Positions 7,437 to 16,700 are shown, counted from the first letter of the stretch. The stretch: 64,000 bases of DNA from Pseudoxanthomonas sp. (GCF_024710765.1 NZ_JANJUE010000061.1:1-64000), one strand, 5' to 3'. Numbers and translations: made by a program. The notes: a model not told the origin generated them from the letters alone.

Positions 7437-7697
7437 CTAGGCGTTGCCAGCCGCCAACGCGCCCAGTCGAAAGCCAAGCTGGAACGCCGCCTGTGGATCC
7501 CGGTGGCGCACACTGCCGGCCTGGCTGTCCGGGAGCGCGTCCAGATCCAGCCGGAAATGCGCATCACCCCGCTCGCCCGCCGCGTATCCCAGTTCGTACG
7601 CGCAACCCGCGCAACGATGGCGGCCCGGATAACCCTGGTCCTCGGGCAGCGACTCGAAGCGGACGTCGTAGCGGTGCGCCTGATTGCAGATGCTCAT
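7437..7697 (-). CDS. Hypothetical small protein with CxxC motif
   Basis: An 86-residue soluble protein containing HRYDVRFESLPEDQGYPGRH, then RCAGCAYELGYAAGERG, and near the end AAFQLGFRLGALAAG. The CAGC pair plus an N-terminal Cys and several His residues could bind zinc. No family is recognised. GGGAAG 5 nt before the ATG and good codon bias support it as a real gene. It lies downstream of the lipase-like gene on the other side of a 127-base gap. Confidence 0.6.
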   Translation of the reverse strand: MSICNQAHRYDVRFESLPEDQGYPGRHRCAGCAYELGYAAGERGDAHFRLDLDALPDSQAGSVRHRDPQAAFQLGFRLGALAAGNA

Positions 7698-7824
7698 CGG
7701 ATCTTCCCTGTGTTGTGAGGGCTTCCCGCTGGAAGCGCTGCCATTCCATCCACTTGTGCGTCGTGGTGCAAGTGGCGCGGCAAGTGGCGCCGACGCCAGG
7801 GTAGGCATCGGCGCCGTCATGGAT

Positions 7825-9447
7825 TCACTGCCAGGCTGAAATCCGCAAGCGCACCTTGCCGCGGATGCCCGGCACGCTGGGCTGCCGGCTGCCGTCGGCG
7901 GCGACCGTATGGCTGTCGAAGGGAATGGCGATTTCCACTTCCTCGCCGCTGATCTTCTTTGCGTCGATCTCGGTGTGCGCCGCCGCCACGCCAGCGTCCT
8001 GCCAGGCGTAGCTGATCTTCCACTTGCCACCGGCCTGGGTCGGTGGCGTCAGGTCGAGGATCAGGGAATTGCGGAACAGATAGCCGCCCTCGTAGTGCTC
8101 GTTGATCCACAGCTTGCGTTCGATCTCGTAGTCCGGCACGCGCACGCCCAGGGTCATGCCGTAGGACAGGGAACGACGGTCGGGATTGACCCGCGCGCGG
8201 TTGGCCAGGAACACGCTGGAAAGATAGTGCGACCTCTGCTGTTTCCATTCGGCCTGCGAGAAGCACGAGACCGAATCCTCCTCGGACATGCGCCGGGTCA
8301 GGTACCACAGTTTTCCGCGCGGCGATGCGAGTGCCTCGACCTGGTACAGCGCGTCGACCTGGCGGCCCTGATCGACCGCCTTCTGCACGGGCTCGGGCAG
8401 GCGGATTTCGTCCACGTCCAGCCACACGTCCACGCGGACGTCGCCGAACAGGAAACGGGCCAGGTTCTGGAACGCCTCCTCGCTGTTGACGATGCCGAAG
8501 AATCCCGAATGCGCGCGATAGGCAAACGCCTTGGCGCAATACGCGCCGATGGAACCGTCGGCATTCAGGCCGCGCAGGGTCGCGTTCTTGATCAGCACCA
8601 GGCCATCGCTGCCATGCCCGACGAAGGTCCGCGAGAGCCCGGCGGCGGTGGTGTAGTCCATCCGGTTGGTGCCGACCATGCAGAACACCCGCCGCGACGG
8701 AAAGCGATCCTCGGGAATCAGGTCCACGCGCTTGTGCTGTTTCGCCGCCGCCTTGAGATCCAGGTATTCCGGCATCCGCTTGTCGCGGTCGAAATTGTTC
8801 ATGTCGAAGGCCGACAGCCATTGCGGCACGTTGACCCCGGCCACGTCGATGCCGTTGTGCGGGGTGGCGTAGGTGAACAGCTTGTCCACGTACCTGCGCG
8901 CCTGTTTCGGATCCAGGGCCGGGTTCTGCAGGAAGGCGCGGCAAACCAGCCCGCCCATCGAATGGGCAACCAGGTAGCAGCGGAAGTCGGCCGGCTTCAC
9001 GCCGTTGTCGGGATTGCCGCAGATGAGGTCCCGGGTCTTGACGATCAGATCGCCCAGCTCGCGGGCGAAGGTCTCGATCTTCGGCGTGGTGCCGGTACCG
9101 AACAGGCCCGAGGCGTTGTCGTAGTAGCGATGGATGATGATGGAGCGGCTGCCCAGGCGGTTTCGGGTCGGCTGGCCTTCGGCGTCGGTCTCCCACTCCG
9201 GATCCAGGATGTCGCGACCATCCTCGTACACGTCCGAGTAGCCGAACTCGGACATCAACCGCACGATCGGCGATTCGAACACGTACTTGCGCGGCTTGCG
9301 CGAAGGATCCGAGACCGCGCGATACACGGTCGAACCCAGGTTGAATCCGCAGAACGGGTCCGCGGTGGTCTCGTCGATTTCACCGCGGGTCATCGCATAA
9401 CCGCGGACGTAGATGATCGGGTAGTAGGGCGCTTCCATCTTGGCCAT
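7825..9447 (-). CDS. Large alpha/beta hydrolase (lipase/PGAP1-like)
   Basis: A 540-residue protein without signal peptide. It opens with PYYPIIYVRGYAMT, a strand plus oxyanion loop, and has the nucleophile elbow CYLVAHSMGGLVCRAF near residue 165, as in lipases and PGAP1-type acyl hydrolases. LFTYATPHNGIDVAGV follows in the usual place. A candidate catalytic His occurs in FVGHGSDGLVLI or YRAHSGFFG. The last 200 residues are beta-rich and may be a separate domain. AGGAG lies 6 nt before the ATG. It is probably cytoplasmic or exported without a Sec signal. Substrate unknown. Confidence 0.75.
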   Translation of the reverse strand: MAKMEAPYYPIIYVRGYAMTRGEIDETTADPFCGFNLGSTVYRAVSDPSRKPRKYVFESPIVRLMSEFGYSDVYEDGRDILDPEWETDAEGQPTRNRLGSRSIIIHRYYDNASGLFGTGTTPKIETFARELGDLIVKTRDLICGNPDNGVKPADFRCYLVAHSMGGLVCRAFLQNPALDPKQARRYVDKLFTYATPHNGIDVAGVNVPQWLSAFDMNNFDRDKRMPEYLDLKAAAKQHKRVDLIPEDRFPSRRVFCMVGTNRMDYTTAAGLSRTFVGHGSDGLVLIKNATLRGLNADGSIGAYCAKAFAYRAHSGFFGIVNSEEAFQNLARFLFGDVRVDVWLDVDEIRLPEPVQKAVDQGRQVDALYQVEALASPRGKLWYLTRRMSEEDSVSCFSQAEWKQQRSHYLSSVFLANRARVNPDRRSLSYGMTLGVRVPDYEIERKLWINEHYEGGYLFRNSLILDLTPPTQAGGKWKISYAWQDAGVAAAHTEIDAKKISGEEVEIAIPFDSHTVAADGSRQPSVPGIRGKVRLRISAWQ

Positions 9448-9539
9448 CGTGAACTCCTGTCGGCGGGGAACCGTAGCGCGGGACAGCTTAGTCCCAGAGA
9501 TGGCTACGGATTTGGACGCCGGTCACGGCCATGCCGTCT

Positions 9540-10364
9540 TCAGTGGCGCGCGGCCTCGTCGGCCAGGCGCCGGCAGAACGCGGCGGTGGCATCGTCCATC
9601 GGGAAGCAGCATTCGATGCGCAGTTCGTCCAGGGTGACGTCGCGTGGCGCGGCGAACACGGTGATGCTGGAGAAGAACTGCAGGCGCTGGCCATCGCGCT
9701 CGAAGATGGTGGTCAGCAAGGGCGATGGCCGCTGGCCGGGATCACGCTGGCGCCAGCCCTGCGGCACGCCGGGGTGGGCGAGGATCTCTTCCAGCAACCG
9801 GCGTGGCACCGGATCCGAGGGATGCGCGGCGATCTCGTTGTGCAGATGGTGGATGAGGTCGCCGGCCACGTCCTCCCAGTTGACCAGTGCCGCGCGCAGA
9901 TCGGCCGGATCGAACACGTGCCGCAGCATGTTGGCGTGTGGGCTGGGGCGCCCGGCCAGCAGGAAGCCATTGACCCGCGCGGCGGCGGCGTTGGCCTGCA
10001 CGATGTCCCAGTGCCGGTTGATGACGAACGCCGGATACGGTTCCTGCTGGGCGATGATGAAATCGATGGCGCGCTGGATGCGGGCCAGCTCGGGCGCCGC
10101 CAGCGGCGTTTCCGGGTAGTGCGCCGCGTAGCCCGCCGCCTGCAGCAGGACGTTGCGTTCGCGCAGCGGCAGGCCCAGCGCGTCGGCCAGCCGCACCACC
10201 ATCTCACGGCTCGGCCGGGACTTGCCGGTTTCCACATAGCTGAGGTGGCGCGCGGAGATGTCCGCCGCCAGGGCCAGGTCCAACTGGCTGAAGCGGCGCG
10301 TGGTACGCCATTCGCGGAGCAGGGATCCCAGGCCGTGGGCGGGGGTGTCGGGCGCGGTGTTCAT
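9540..10364 (-). CDS. XRE-family regulator with MmyB-like ligand-binding domain
   Basis: A 274-residue protein. Residues about 10-75 form a Cro/CI helix-turn-helix (LLREWRTTRRFSQLDLALAA, then ISARHLSYVETGKSRPSREM). The rest is an MmyB-type PAS-like domain (PAFVINRHWDIVQANAAAAR, NMLRHVFDPADLRAALVNWE, FFSSITVFAAPRDVTLDELR), which in solved relatives binds a fatty-acid-like ligand. This family often represses a neighbouring enzyme gene; the divergent hydrolase at 10479 is the obvious candidate. No ribosome binding site is seen, and TATGCT lies 7 nt before the ATG, suggesting a leaderless mRNA. Confidence 0.9.
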   Translation of the reverse strand: MNTAPDTPAHGLGSLLREWRTTRRFSQLDLALAADISARHLSYVETGKSRPSREMVVRLADALGLPLRERNVLLQAAGYAAHYPETPLAAPELARIQRAIDFIIAQQEPYPAFVINRHWDIVQANAAAARVNGFLLAGRPSPHANMLRHVFDPADLRAALVNWEDVAGDLIHHLHNEIAAHPSDPVPRRLLEEILAHPGVPQGWRQRDPGQRPSPLLTTIFERDGQRLQFFSSITVFAAPRDVTLDELRIECCFPMDDATAAFCRRLADEAARH

Positions 10365-10387
10365 GGCGGCGAGCATAGCGGCGCGAT

Positions 10388-10406
10388 GGTCATCGTCGCC
10401 ATGACC
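10388..10406. promoter_or_regulatory. Inverted repeat upstream of the XRE gene (candidate operator)
   Basis: GGTCAT and ATGACC face each other across a 7-bp spacer, 24 bp upstream of the XRE start and 73 bp upstream of the divergent hydrolase. This is a plausible site for a dimeric helix-turn-helix protein serving both genes. Six-bp arms can occur by chance. Confidence 0.35.
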
Positions 10407-10478
10407 TCCGAGGTAATTGAGCGCGGATGTGGACACGCCCATCCTGCCGCCACCGGATGACGGCATTGGAGAACGAAG

Positions 10479-11462
10479 ATGCAACGCAGAGACGTGTTGA
10501 AGCTGGGAATGGGCACGATGGCGGCGGTGGCCGCCGGTTGGGCCGGACGTGCCTGGAGCGGCGGTCTGGTGGGCGGCGGGCGAGCCGCCGCCGGGATGGG
10601 AACGCTCGACGCGGTCGCATGGGCAGCCGCGCGGCAATGGACGCCGACGCCGTTCGGCCGGATCGCCCACGTGGAGCGCGGCAGCGGCCCGGCCGCGCTA
10701 TTCCTCCACGGTTTCCCGCTCAACGGTTTCCAGTGGCGCGGCGCGCTGGAGCGGCTGTCCGCGCATCGACGCTGCATCGCGCCGGACATGCTGGGACTGG
10801 GCTACACCGAAGTGGCCGAAGGCCAGGGCGTGACCCCGGCCGATCAGGTGCGGATGCTGGCGGATCTGCTGGATCGGCTGGGCGTGGACAGCGTGGATCT
10901 GGTCGCCAACGACAGTGGCGGCGCGGTGGCGCAGCTGTTCGCGGCGGCGCATCCGCGGCGCGTGCGCAGCCTGCTGCTGACCAACTGCGACGCCGAGACC
11001 GATTGCCCGCCGCCGGCGCTGAAGCCGGTCATCGAGCTGGCACGCGCGGATCGCTTCGTCACCGAATGGCTGGCCCCGTGGCTGGCGGATCACGCGCTGG
11101 CGCGCTCGCCGCAGGGACTGGGCGGCATGACCTTCACCTATCCGCACAACCCGACCGACGAGGCGATCGAGATGTACCTGCGCCCGCTGGTCGAGCATCC
11201 GCCGCGCACGCACGCCTATGCCATCGGCCTGGACAGCAACGTGCTGGCCGGCGTGGAGGCCACCCTGAAGCGCAGTCGTTTTCCGACCCGCATCCTGTGG
11301 GGCACCGGCGACGATATCTTCTCGAAGGACAGCCCGGACTACCTGGCCGGCGTGTTCGGCGACTCGCGCGGCGTGCGGCGCGTGGAAGGCGCGCGCCTGT
11401 TCTGGCCGGAGGAGTTTCCGGAACTGGTCGCGGAGGAAGCCCGCCGCTTGTGGGGCGTGTAG
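10479..11462 (+). CDS. Tat-exported alpha/beta hydrolase, Asp-nucleophile type
   Basis: A 327-residue protein. The N-terminus QRRDVLKLGMGTMAAVAAG is a twin-arginine signal, so it should be folded before export. The core follows haloalkane-dehalogenase-like hydrolases: FLHGFPLNGFQWRGAL (oxyanion loop), then LVANDSGGAVAQLF, where the elbow residue is Asp rather than Ser. ILWGTGDDIF supplies a second acidic position. The C-terminal stretch (RRVEGARLFWPEEFPELVAE) carries Arg-Leu-Phe where the catalytic His is expected, and I find no His after this point. It may be catalytically altered. GGAGAACGA precedes the ATG. It is likely controlled by the divergent XRE protein. Confidence 0.82.
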   Translation: MQRRDVLKLGMGTMAAVAAGWAGRAWSGGLVGGGRAAAGMGTLDAVAWAAARQWTPTPFGRIAHVERGSGPAALFLHGFPLNGFQWRGALERLSAHRRCIAPDMLGLGYTEVAEGQGVTPADQVRMLADLLDRLGVDSVDLVANDSGGAVAQLFAAAHPRRVRSLLLTNCDAETDCPPPALKPVIELARADRFVTEWLAPWLADHALARSPQGLGGMTFTYPHNPTDEAIEMYLRPLVEHPPRTHAYAIGLDSNVLAGVEATLKRSRFPTRILWGTGDDIFSKDSPDYLAGVFGDSRGVRRVEGARLFWPEEFPELVAEEARRLWGV

Positions 11463-11489
11463 CGGCGTCCCCACCTTCCGTCGCCGCCC

Positions 11490-11513
11490 GTCGCGGCTCA
11501 CGCCGCTCCTGCA
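11490..11513 (-). repeat. REP-like element copy
   Basis: The stretch starting GTCGCGGCTCACG and ending CCGCTCCTGCA matches the right arm of the inverted repeat at 56502-56568 with two substitutions. It lies in the 105-base gap between the hydrolase and the epimerase genes. Confidence 0.5.
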
Positions 11514-11567
11514 GCCACCCCTCCCCTGCGTTGTAGGATCCCCGGCAACGCAACAAGGTCATGGCGC

Positions 11568-12563
11568 ATGTACGGCAAGGTATTGGTGACGGGCAGTTCC
11601 GGGCATCTGGGCGAAGCCTTGGTGGCCACATTGCAGGCGCAGGGGTATGAGGTCGTCGGCGTGGATCTGCTGCCCGGTCCGCACACGCACCGGGTGGGCA
11701 CGATCGCCGATCGCGCGTTCGTGCGCGAAGCGATGGCCGGCGTGGACGTGGTGCTGCACCCGGCCACCCTGCACAAGCCGCACGTGGCGACCCATTCGCG
11801 GCAGGCATTCATCGACACCAACCTGACCGGCACGCTCAACCTGCTGGAAGAGGCGGTGGCCGGCGGCGTGCGCGCGTTCGTCTACACCAGCACCACCAGC
11901 GTGTTCGGCGATGCGCTGGTGCCGCCGCCCGGCGAGCCGGCGGCCTGGATCACCGAGGATGTGCGGCCGGAACCGAAGAACATCTACGGCGTCACCAAGG
12001 CCGCGGCCGAGGATCTGTGCCAACTGTTCCGGCGCAACCAGAAGTTGCCCTGCATCGTCCTGCGCACCTCGCGCTTCTTCGCCGAGGAAGACGATGACCG
12101 CAACGCGCGGGCGCGCTTCACCGACGCCAACCTGAAGGCCAACGAGTTCCTGTACCGGCGGGTCGACATCGAGGACGTGGTGGACGCGCACCTGCGCGCC
12201 GTCGAACGCGCGCCCACGCTGGGCTTCGGCCGCTACATCATCAGCGCGACCACGCCGTTCGGTCAGGAAGACATGCCGCGCCTGCGCGGCGACATGGGAA
12301 GCGTGCTGCGTGAGCGTGTGCCGGCGTTCGAGGCCGAGTACGCGCGACGCGGCTGGCGCCTGCCGGCCGGCATCGACCGCGTCTACGTCAATGCGCGGGC
12401 GCGCGAGGAACTGGGCTGGCGGCCCCGCCACGATTTCTCCACCGTGCTGCGGCGCGTGCGCGAGGGCGGCGAGGTACTCAGTCCGCTGGCGCAGCGCATC
12501 GGCGCCAAGGGCTATCACGCCGAATCGTTCGAGGACGGACCGTATCCGGTCGAAAGCCACTGA
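11568..12563 (+). CDS. NAD-dependent epimerase/dehydratase (extended SDR)
   Basis: A 331-residue extended short-chain dehydrogenase. The Rossmann motif is VLVTGSSGHLGEALVATL at residues 5-22, the active-site triad is Ser in YTSTTSVFG (near 107) and YGVTK (Tyr near 143, Lys four residues on), and VLRTSRFF follows as in nucleotide-sugar epimerases. The acceptor sugar or ketone is not predictable. It stands alone and is followed by two hairpins that separate it from the convergent wrbA. Confidence 0.85.
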   Translation: MYGKVLVTGSSGHLGEALVATLQAQGYEVVGVDLLPGPHTHRVGTIADRAFVREAMAGVDVVLHPATLHKPHVATHSRQAFIDTNLTGTLNLLEEAVAGGVRAFVYTSTTSVFGDALVPPPGEPAAWITEDVRPEPKNIYGVTKAAAEDLCQLFRRNQKLPCIVLRTSRFFAEEDDDRNARARFTDANLKANEFLYRRVDIEDVVDAHLRAVERAPTLGFGRYIISATTPFGQEDMPRLRGDMGSVLRERVPAFEAEYARRGWRLPAGIDRVYVNARAREELGWRPRHDFSTVLRRVREGGEVLSPLAQRIGAKGYHAESFEDGPYPVESH

Positions 12564-12605
12564 GCGACGGCATGGCCGCCGTGGTCGCCTGCGCGAACAG
12601 GCGAG

Positions 12606-12639
12606 GGTGATGACGCCCGCGGGGGCGGACGTCATCACC
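12606..12639 (+). terminator. Hairpin after the epimerase gene
   Basis: Perfect 10-bp arms GGTGATGACG and CGTCATCACC enclose a 14-nt GC-rich loop in the gap between convergent genes. No T-run follows, so it could be a repeat or RNA-stability element rather than a Rho-independent terminator. Confidence 0.45.
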
Positions 12640-12643
12640 GCAT

Positions 12644-12666
12644 CCTTCTCCCGCTATGGGAGAAGG
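12644..12666. terminator. Hairpin in the epimerase-wrbA convergent gap
   Basis: Perfect 9-bp arms CCTTCTCCC and GGGAGAAGG with a 5-nt GCTAT loop. Position between convergent stops suggests bidirectional termination. No clear T-run. The sequence resembles short GGGAGAAGG repeats common in xanthomonad intergenic DNA (general knowledge). Confidence 0.5.
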
Positions 12667-12679
12667 CAAGAAGCAGCGA

Positions 12680-13279
12680 TCACCCGAACAGCTTGTTGCT
12701 GACTTCGGCGATATGACGCCCCTGGTAGCGCGCGCCTTCCAGTTCGTTGTCGCTGGGCTGGCGCGAACCGTCGCCGCCGGTGATGGTGCTGGCGCCGTAC
12801 GGGCTGCCGCCGGTCACTTCGTCCAGGCGCATCTGGCCCTGGAAGCTGTAAGGCAGGCCGACGGTGACCAGGCCGAAGTGCAGCAGGTTGGTCAGGATCG
12901 AGAACAGGGTCATTTCCTGTCCGCCGTGCTGGGTGGCGGTGGAGGTGAACGCGCCGCCGACCTTGCCGTTGAGTGCGCCCTTGGCCCACAGGCCGCCGGC
13001 CTGATCCAGGAAGTTGGCCATCTGCGAGGCCATGCGGCCAAAGCGGGTGCCGGTGCCGACGATGATCGCATCGTAGTTCGCCAGATCCTCGATCTTCGCG
13101 ATCGGGGCGGCCTGGTCGAGCTTGTAGTGGGAGGCCTTGGCGACGTCTTCCGGCACCAGTTCGGGCACGCGCTTGATGTCGACGGTGGCGCCGGTGGAGC
13201 GCGCGCCTTCGGCGACGGCTTCGGCCATCTTCTCGATATGGCCGTAGGCGGAGTAATAGAGGACGAGGATCTTGGACAT
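12680..13279 (-). CDS. wrbA: NAD(P)H:quinone oxidoreductase WrbA
   Basis: A 199-residue WrbA. Motifs in order: [20 protein letters not shown] (FMN phosphate loop, residues 3-22), [20 protein letters not shown] near 75-94 and [18 protein letters not shown] near 110-128, the WrbA-specific loop, and [20 protein letters not shown] near 160. It is a tetrameric cytoplasmic flavoprotein that reduces quinones by two electrons, which limits redox cycling. GGAG precedes the ATG at 13279. The length is exactly that of the family. Confidence 0.95.
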   Translation of the reverse strand: MSKILVLYYSAYGHIEKMAEAVAEGARSTGATVDIKRVPELVPEDVAKASHYKLDQAAPIAKIEDLANYDAIIVGTGTRFGRMASQMANFLDQAGGLWAKGALNGKVGGAFTSTATQHGGQEMTLFSILTNLLHFGLVTVGLPYSFQGQMRLDEVTGGSPYGASTITGGDGSRQPSDNELEGARYQGRHIAEVSNKLFG

Positions 13280-13524
13280 GGAAATCTCCACGGGTGGCAG
13301 GAGGGGAAGCCGGTCGCGATGCGGCAAGCGCGGTGACTATAGGCCAGGCGCCGTCGCGGGATTGAGGCCCGTGGCGGAACTGGATTGTTCCATCCGTGCG
13401 GATAGTGGGCGTTGCCGCGCCCTGTCGTACGCACCGGAAAGGACGCGTGCACCGGCGTCCGACCGCTGGCGCCGATGCTGCGCACCGGCGTATCGGATGC
13501 GGTTTCATCGTGCGTCCGGCACGC

Positions 13525-14093
13525 TCAAAGGGGACGACGCCCGACGATGCGGCTGATCTTGTAGTTCACGTGCAGGGACGGGAAGCAGGATGACCAGAAG
13601 CCGGGGAACCAGTCGGGTGAACCGGGCCGGAAACCGTAGTACGCGTTGAGTCGGGATCGGAAGATATCAACCAGATGGAATGCATGAGCAGCCAGCGCAA
13701 CGGCCATGTGTTCCCGGGCACCCCGACGGCAGTCGCCGCGCCGGCGCTCAATGGCAGGAACCACGGCGCCGCAACGGGCGCCAGCGACGCATCGCCCATG
13801 ATCAGCACGCGATGCGAGGCGGCCAGCAGTTGCCTGCCCTCGTCCTCCGGCAGACAGGGAGCCAGGGCACGCGTCTGGCGCAAGGTGTAGTGGCCGTAGT
13901 AGACGCCGAGCGCGATGAAGGCCGGGAACAGCAGCAGCCAGGTGCTCCGGGGACGAAAACGGGCGATGGGTCGCCCGCCCCGGCCGGGCGGGGGGATTCG
14001 GACGAGATCGATTGGAAATGCAGGTTCAGGAGAAACCGGGCACTCCAGGAACGGAGTACCTGCCCGAATATCGGAAACGCCCGAAACATCCAT
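13525..14093 (-). pseudogene. Probable frameshifted membrane-anchored protein, function unknown
   Basis: Two overlapping frames together look like one protein. The upstream frame (from ATG 14093) contains a membrane helix (STWLLLFPAFIALGVYYGHY), then LAPCLPEDEGRQLLAASHRV and TWPLRWLLMHSIWL, after which it turns to low-complexity residues. The other frame from about 13700 continues with RSRLNAYYGFRPGSPDWFPG and FWSSCFPSLHVNYKISRIVG and stops at 13525. A single-base shift near 13690-13720 would join them. No family is securely recognised. It could instead be chance frames in GC-rich DNA. Confidence 0.4.
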
Positions 14094-14275
14094 GCCCGCA
14101 CGCACCCGGGCCGACTGGCCGGCCGGCGGGCCGCGCCGGAAGGCAGGCGCGCGGCGCGACGTACTTTGCTACATTCGGCCATCCTCGATGGCGGCAGGGT
14201 CGGGCGCCGGGCGACCTTCCGGATACGGATACGCCTTCCCCATCGCGGCATTTGTCCACGGAAGAACGATTGCCC

Positions 14276-15484
14276 ATGCCAGCAGCCGATGCACCGGTCA
14301 GCCCCGAAGATCGCCATCACCTCATCGACGCCCTGCGCGGCTTCGCGCTTGCCGGCGTGCTGCTCGCCAACCTGGGTTATCTCAGCCTCTACAACCTGCT
14401 GACCGAACCGGCGCGCGCCGCCTTGCCGACCGCCCGTTTCGACACGGTCGCGATCGGTGTCATCGAATGGCTGGTCAGCGCCAAGGCCATCACCGTGTTC
14501 TCCCTGCTGTTCGGATTGGGATTTGCCATCCAGATCGAGCGTGCGCAGGCGCGCGGCGCGGGAATGTCGCGTTTCGTGCGCCGGCTGTGCTGGCTGCTGG
14601 TGATCGGCACGGCGCACAGTTATTTCATCTGGTGGGGCGACATCCTGATGACTTATGCGCTGATCGGCCTGCTGCTGGTGCTGTTCCGGCGCGCGTCCGA
14701 TGGCGCGCTGCTGTGGGGTGGCCTGTTCATCGCGCTGGTCCTGCCCACCCTGCTCGTGCCCTGGCTGGGCGGGGGATTTCCCGGCCTGCCACCGCGCAGC
14801 GAGATCGATGCGTCGACCCTGCAGGCTTTCCGCACGGGCGACTGGCAGCGGGTGTTCGCCGCCAACGCGGCGATGGTGAACTGGACCCGGTTGTCCGGCG
14901 GCATGCTGATCTGTTTCGTGCTGGGCCGCTTCCTGCTGGGCTACTGGGCCGGTAGGAAACGATTGCTGCAGCAGCCGCGGACTCACCGGGACCTGTTCCG
15001 GAAGCTGTTCTGGGGTAGCCTGGCGATTGCGATCGCGGGCACGCTGATCCAACTGGCGAAAGCGCACCTGGGCTGGGGTGCGGACTTCCTCCCGCGCTGG
15101 ATCAACGGATTCCTGTTCCGCCTCGACTCCTTGGCCTTGGGCGTCACCTGGGCCAGCGGCTTCGTCCTGCTGTTCCTGCAGCCACGCGGCGAGCGCCTGC
15201 TCGGCGTGCTGGCGCCGGTCGGACGGATGGCGTTGAGCCATTACCTGGCGCAGAGCGTGCTGGGCATCTCCCTGTTCTATGGCATCGGCCTGGGCCTGGG
15301 ACCGGATACCGGCGCGGTCGGCTGGCTGCTGGCCTGGATCGGCATCTTCGGCGCGCAGATCCTGTTCAGCCACTGGTGGCTGGCGCGTTTCCGCTACGGT
15401 CCCTGTGAATGGCTGTGGCGCAGCCTGACGTACGGTGCCAGGCAGCCGATGCGCCTGCCGCGCGAGGCGCTTCCCGCTTCGTGA
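14276..15484 (+). CDS. DUF418-family membrane protein
   Basis: A 402-residue integral membrane protein with about nine hydrophobic segments. The start HHLIDALRGFALAGVLLANL is the hallmark opening of DUF418/YeiB-like proteins, followed by AKAITVFSLLFGLGFAIQIE. The C-terminal DUF418 block contains VGRMALSHYLAQSVLGISLF and ends in FRYGPCEWLWRSLTYG, the conserved GPxEWLWR box. The role is unknown; relatives are suspected to be transporters or acyltransferase-like proteins. GGAAG lies before either ATG 14276 or the in-frame TTG at 14270; the TTG has the better spacing. Confidence 0.88.
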   Translation: MPAADAPVSPEDRHHLIDALRGFALAGVLLANLGYLSLYNLLTEPARAALPTARFDTVAIGVIEWLVSAKAITVFSLLFGLGFAIQIERAQARGAGMSRFVRRLCWLLVIGTAHSYFIWWGDILMTYALIGLLLVLFRRASDGALLWGGLFIALVLPTLLVPWLGGGFPGLPPRSEIDASTLQAFRTGDWQRVFAANAAMVNWTRLSGGMLICFVLGRFLLGYWAGRKRLLQQPRTHRDLFRKLFWGSLAIAIAGTLIQLAKAHLGWGADFLPRWINGFLFRLDSLALGVTWASGFVLLFLQPRGERLLGVLAPVGRMALSHYLAQSVLGISLFYGIGLGLGPDTGAVGWLLAWIGIFGAQILFSHWWLARFRYGPCEWLWRSLTYGARQPMRLPREALPAS

Positions 15485-15582
15485 TGGGCGCCACGGAACG
15501 CCACGCCACGCTTACGAATCGCTACGGTCTTCTTAACGCCTCGCGGACTAGGCTCGCTTGCCGTCGCCGAGAGGAGGCAAGC

Positions 15583-15795
15583 ATGAATACCGACTACTTC
15601 TTCGCCCAGGACGACGCGGGCAACCGCTGCCGCGTCGATGTGCTGCGTGCCTGCGATGTCCGCGATCGCGAGGCCACGCTGCACGACAATGCTCCCATCT
15701 ATCTTCTGGAAGATGGTTCGCGCCTGCATCGGCTCGATCGAGACACCTTCCGGGTGCTGGGCACCGGCGCCTACGTCACGGTGCTGCGCGATTGA
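15583..15795 (+). CDS. Hypothetical small protein
   Basis: A 70-residue soluble protein, acidic, containing DAGNRCRVDVLRACDVRDRE and YLLEDGSRLHRLDRDTFRVL, which looks like a small beta-rich fold. An excellent GAGAGGAGG lies 6-8 nt before the ATG, arguing for strong translation. No family is recognised. Confidence 0.65.
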   Translation: MNTDYFFAQDDAGNRCRVDVLRACDVRDREATLHDNAPIYLLEDGSRLHRLDRDTFRVLGTGAYVTVLRD

Positions 15796-15875
15796 ACGCG
15801 CGCACGCGGGAAGCGGACCGATAGACCATCGCCGCATGCAGCCGATCCGGCATCGCCGGACCGGCCACGGCGGCG

Positions 15876-16700
15876 TCAGGATTGCAGGAACGCCAGCAGA
15901 TCCGCGTTGACCCGATCCTTGTGGGTGTCGGTGAGGCCATGCGGCGCGCCCGGGTATTCGATCAGGCGCGCCTGCGGGATCAACTTGGCCGATGCGCGTC
16001 CGGCGGCATCGATGGGCACCACCTGATCGTCGTCGCCGTGGATGATCAGGGTCGGGATGTCGAACTTCTTCAGATCCTCGGTGAAGTCGGTTTCCGAGAA
16101 CGCCTTGATCGAATCGTAGGTGTTCTTGTGCCCGCCCATCATGCCCTGCATCCACCAGGCATCGATCAAACCCTGCGAGGGTTCCGCGCCGGGACGGTTG
16201 AAGCCGTAGAACGGCCCGCTCGGCACATCCCGGTAGAACTGCGAGCGGTTGGCGCGCTGCGCTGCGCGCAGGCCGTCGAAGACGTCCCGCGGCAGTCCCC
16301 CCGGATTGCGTTCGGTCTTCAGCATCAGCGGCGGCACCGCCGAGATGAGCCCGGCTTTCTTCACCCGGCCGGTGCCGTGGCGTCCGATGTAGCGCGCCAC
16401 CTCGCCACCGCCGGTGGAGAAACCGAACAGGGTCGCGTCGCGCACGTCGAGGTGCTCCAGCAACTCGGCCAGATCGTCGGCGTAGTGATCCATGTCGTTG
16501 CCGTCCCACGGCTGGCTGGAGCGCCCATGCCCGCGCCGATCGTGGGCGATGCAGCGGTAGCCGTGTTCGGCCAGGAACAGCATTTGCGATTCCCAGCTGT
16601 CCGAGTTGAGTGGCCAGCCGTGGCAGAACACGACCGCGGGGCCGTTGCCCCAATCCTTGTAGTAAAGCTCCACGCCGGCTTGGGTGGTGAACAGGCTCAT
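15876..16700 (-). CDS. Alpha/beta hydrolase, non-heme chloroperoxidase/arylesterase type
   Basis: A 274-residue hydrolase close to bacterial perhydrolases. Order of motifs: [20 protein letters not shown] (oxyanion loop), [20 protein letters not shown] near residue 55, nucleophile Ser in [19 protein letters not shown] near 95, acid in [13 protein letters not shown] near 222, and His in [13 protein letters not shown] near 252. Such enzymes hydrolyse aryl esters and can form peracids from short carboxylates and peroxide. Cytoplasmic, no signal peptide. GGAG precedes the ATG at 16700. Physiological substrate unknown. Confidence 0.9.
   Translation of the reverse strand: MSLFTTQAGVELYYKDWGNGPAVVFCHGWPLNSDSWESQMLFLAEHGYRCIAHDRRGHGRSSQPWDGNDMDHYADDLAELLEHLDVRDATLFGFSTGGGEVARYIGRHGTGRVKKAGLISAVPPLMLKTERNPGGLPRDVFDGLRAAQRANRSQFYRDVPSGPFYGFNRPGAEPSQGLIDAWWMQGMMGGHKNTYDSIKAFSETDFTEDLKKFDIPTLIIHGDDDQVVPIDAAGRASAKLIPQARLIEYPGAPHGLTDTHKDRVNADLLAFLQS

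Noticed and set aside
7909-10119. A 736-residue plus-strand frame opposite the lipase-like and XRE genes
   Set aside because: It spans two genes on the other strand and an intergenic gap and shows no domain; it is a codon-bias artefact.
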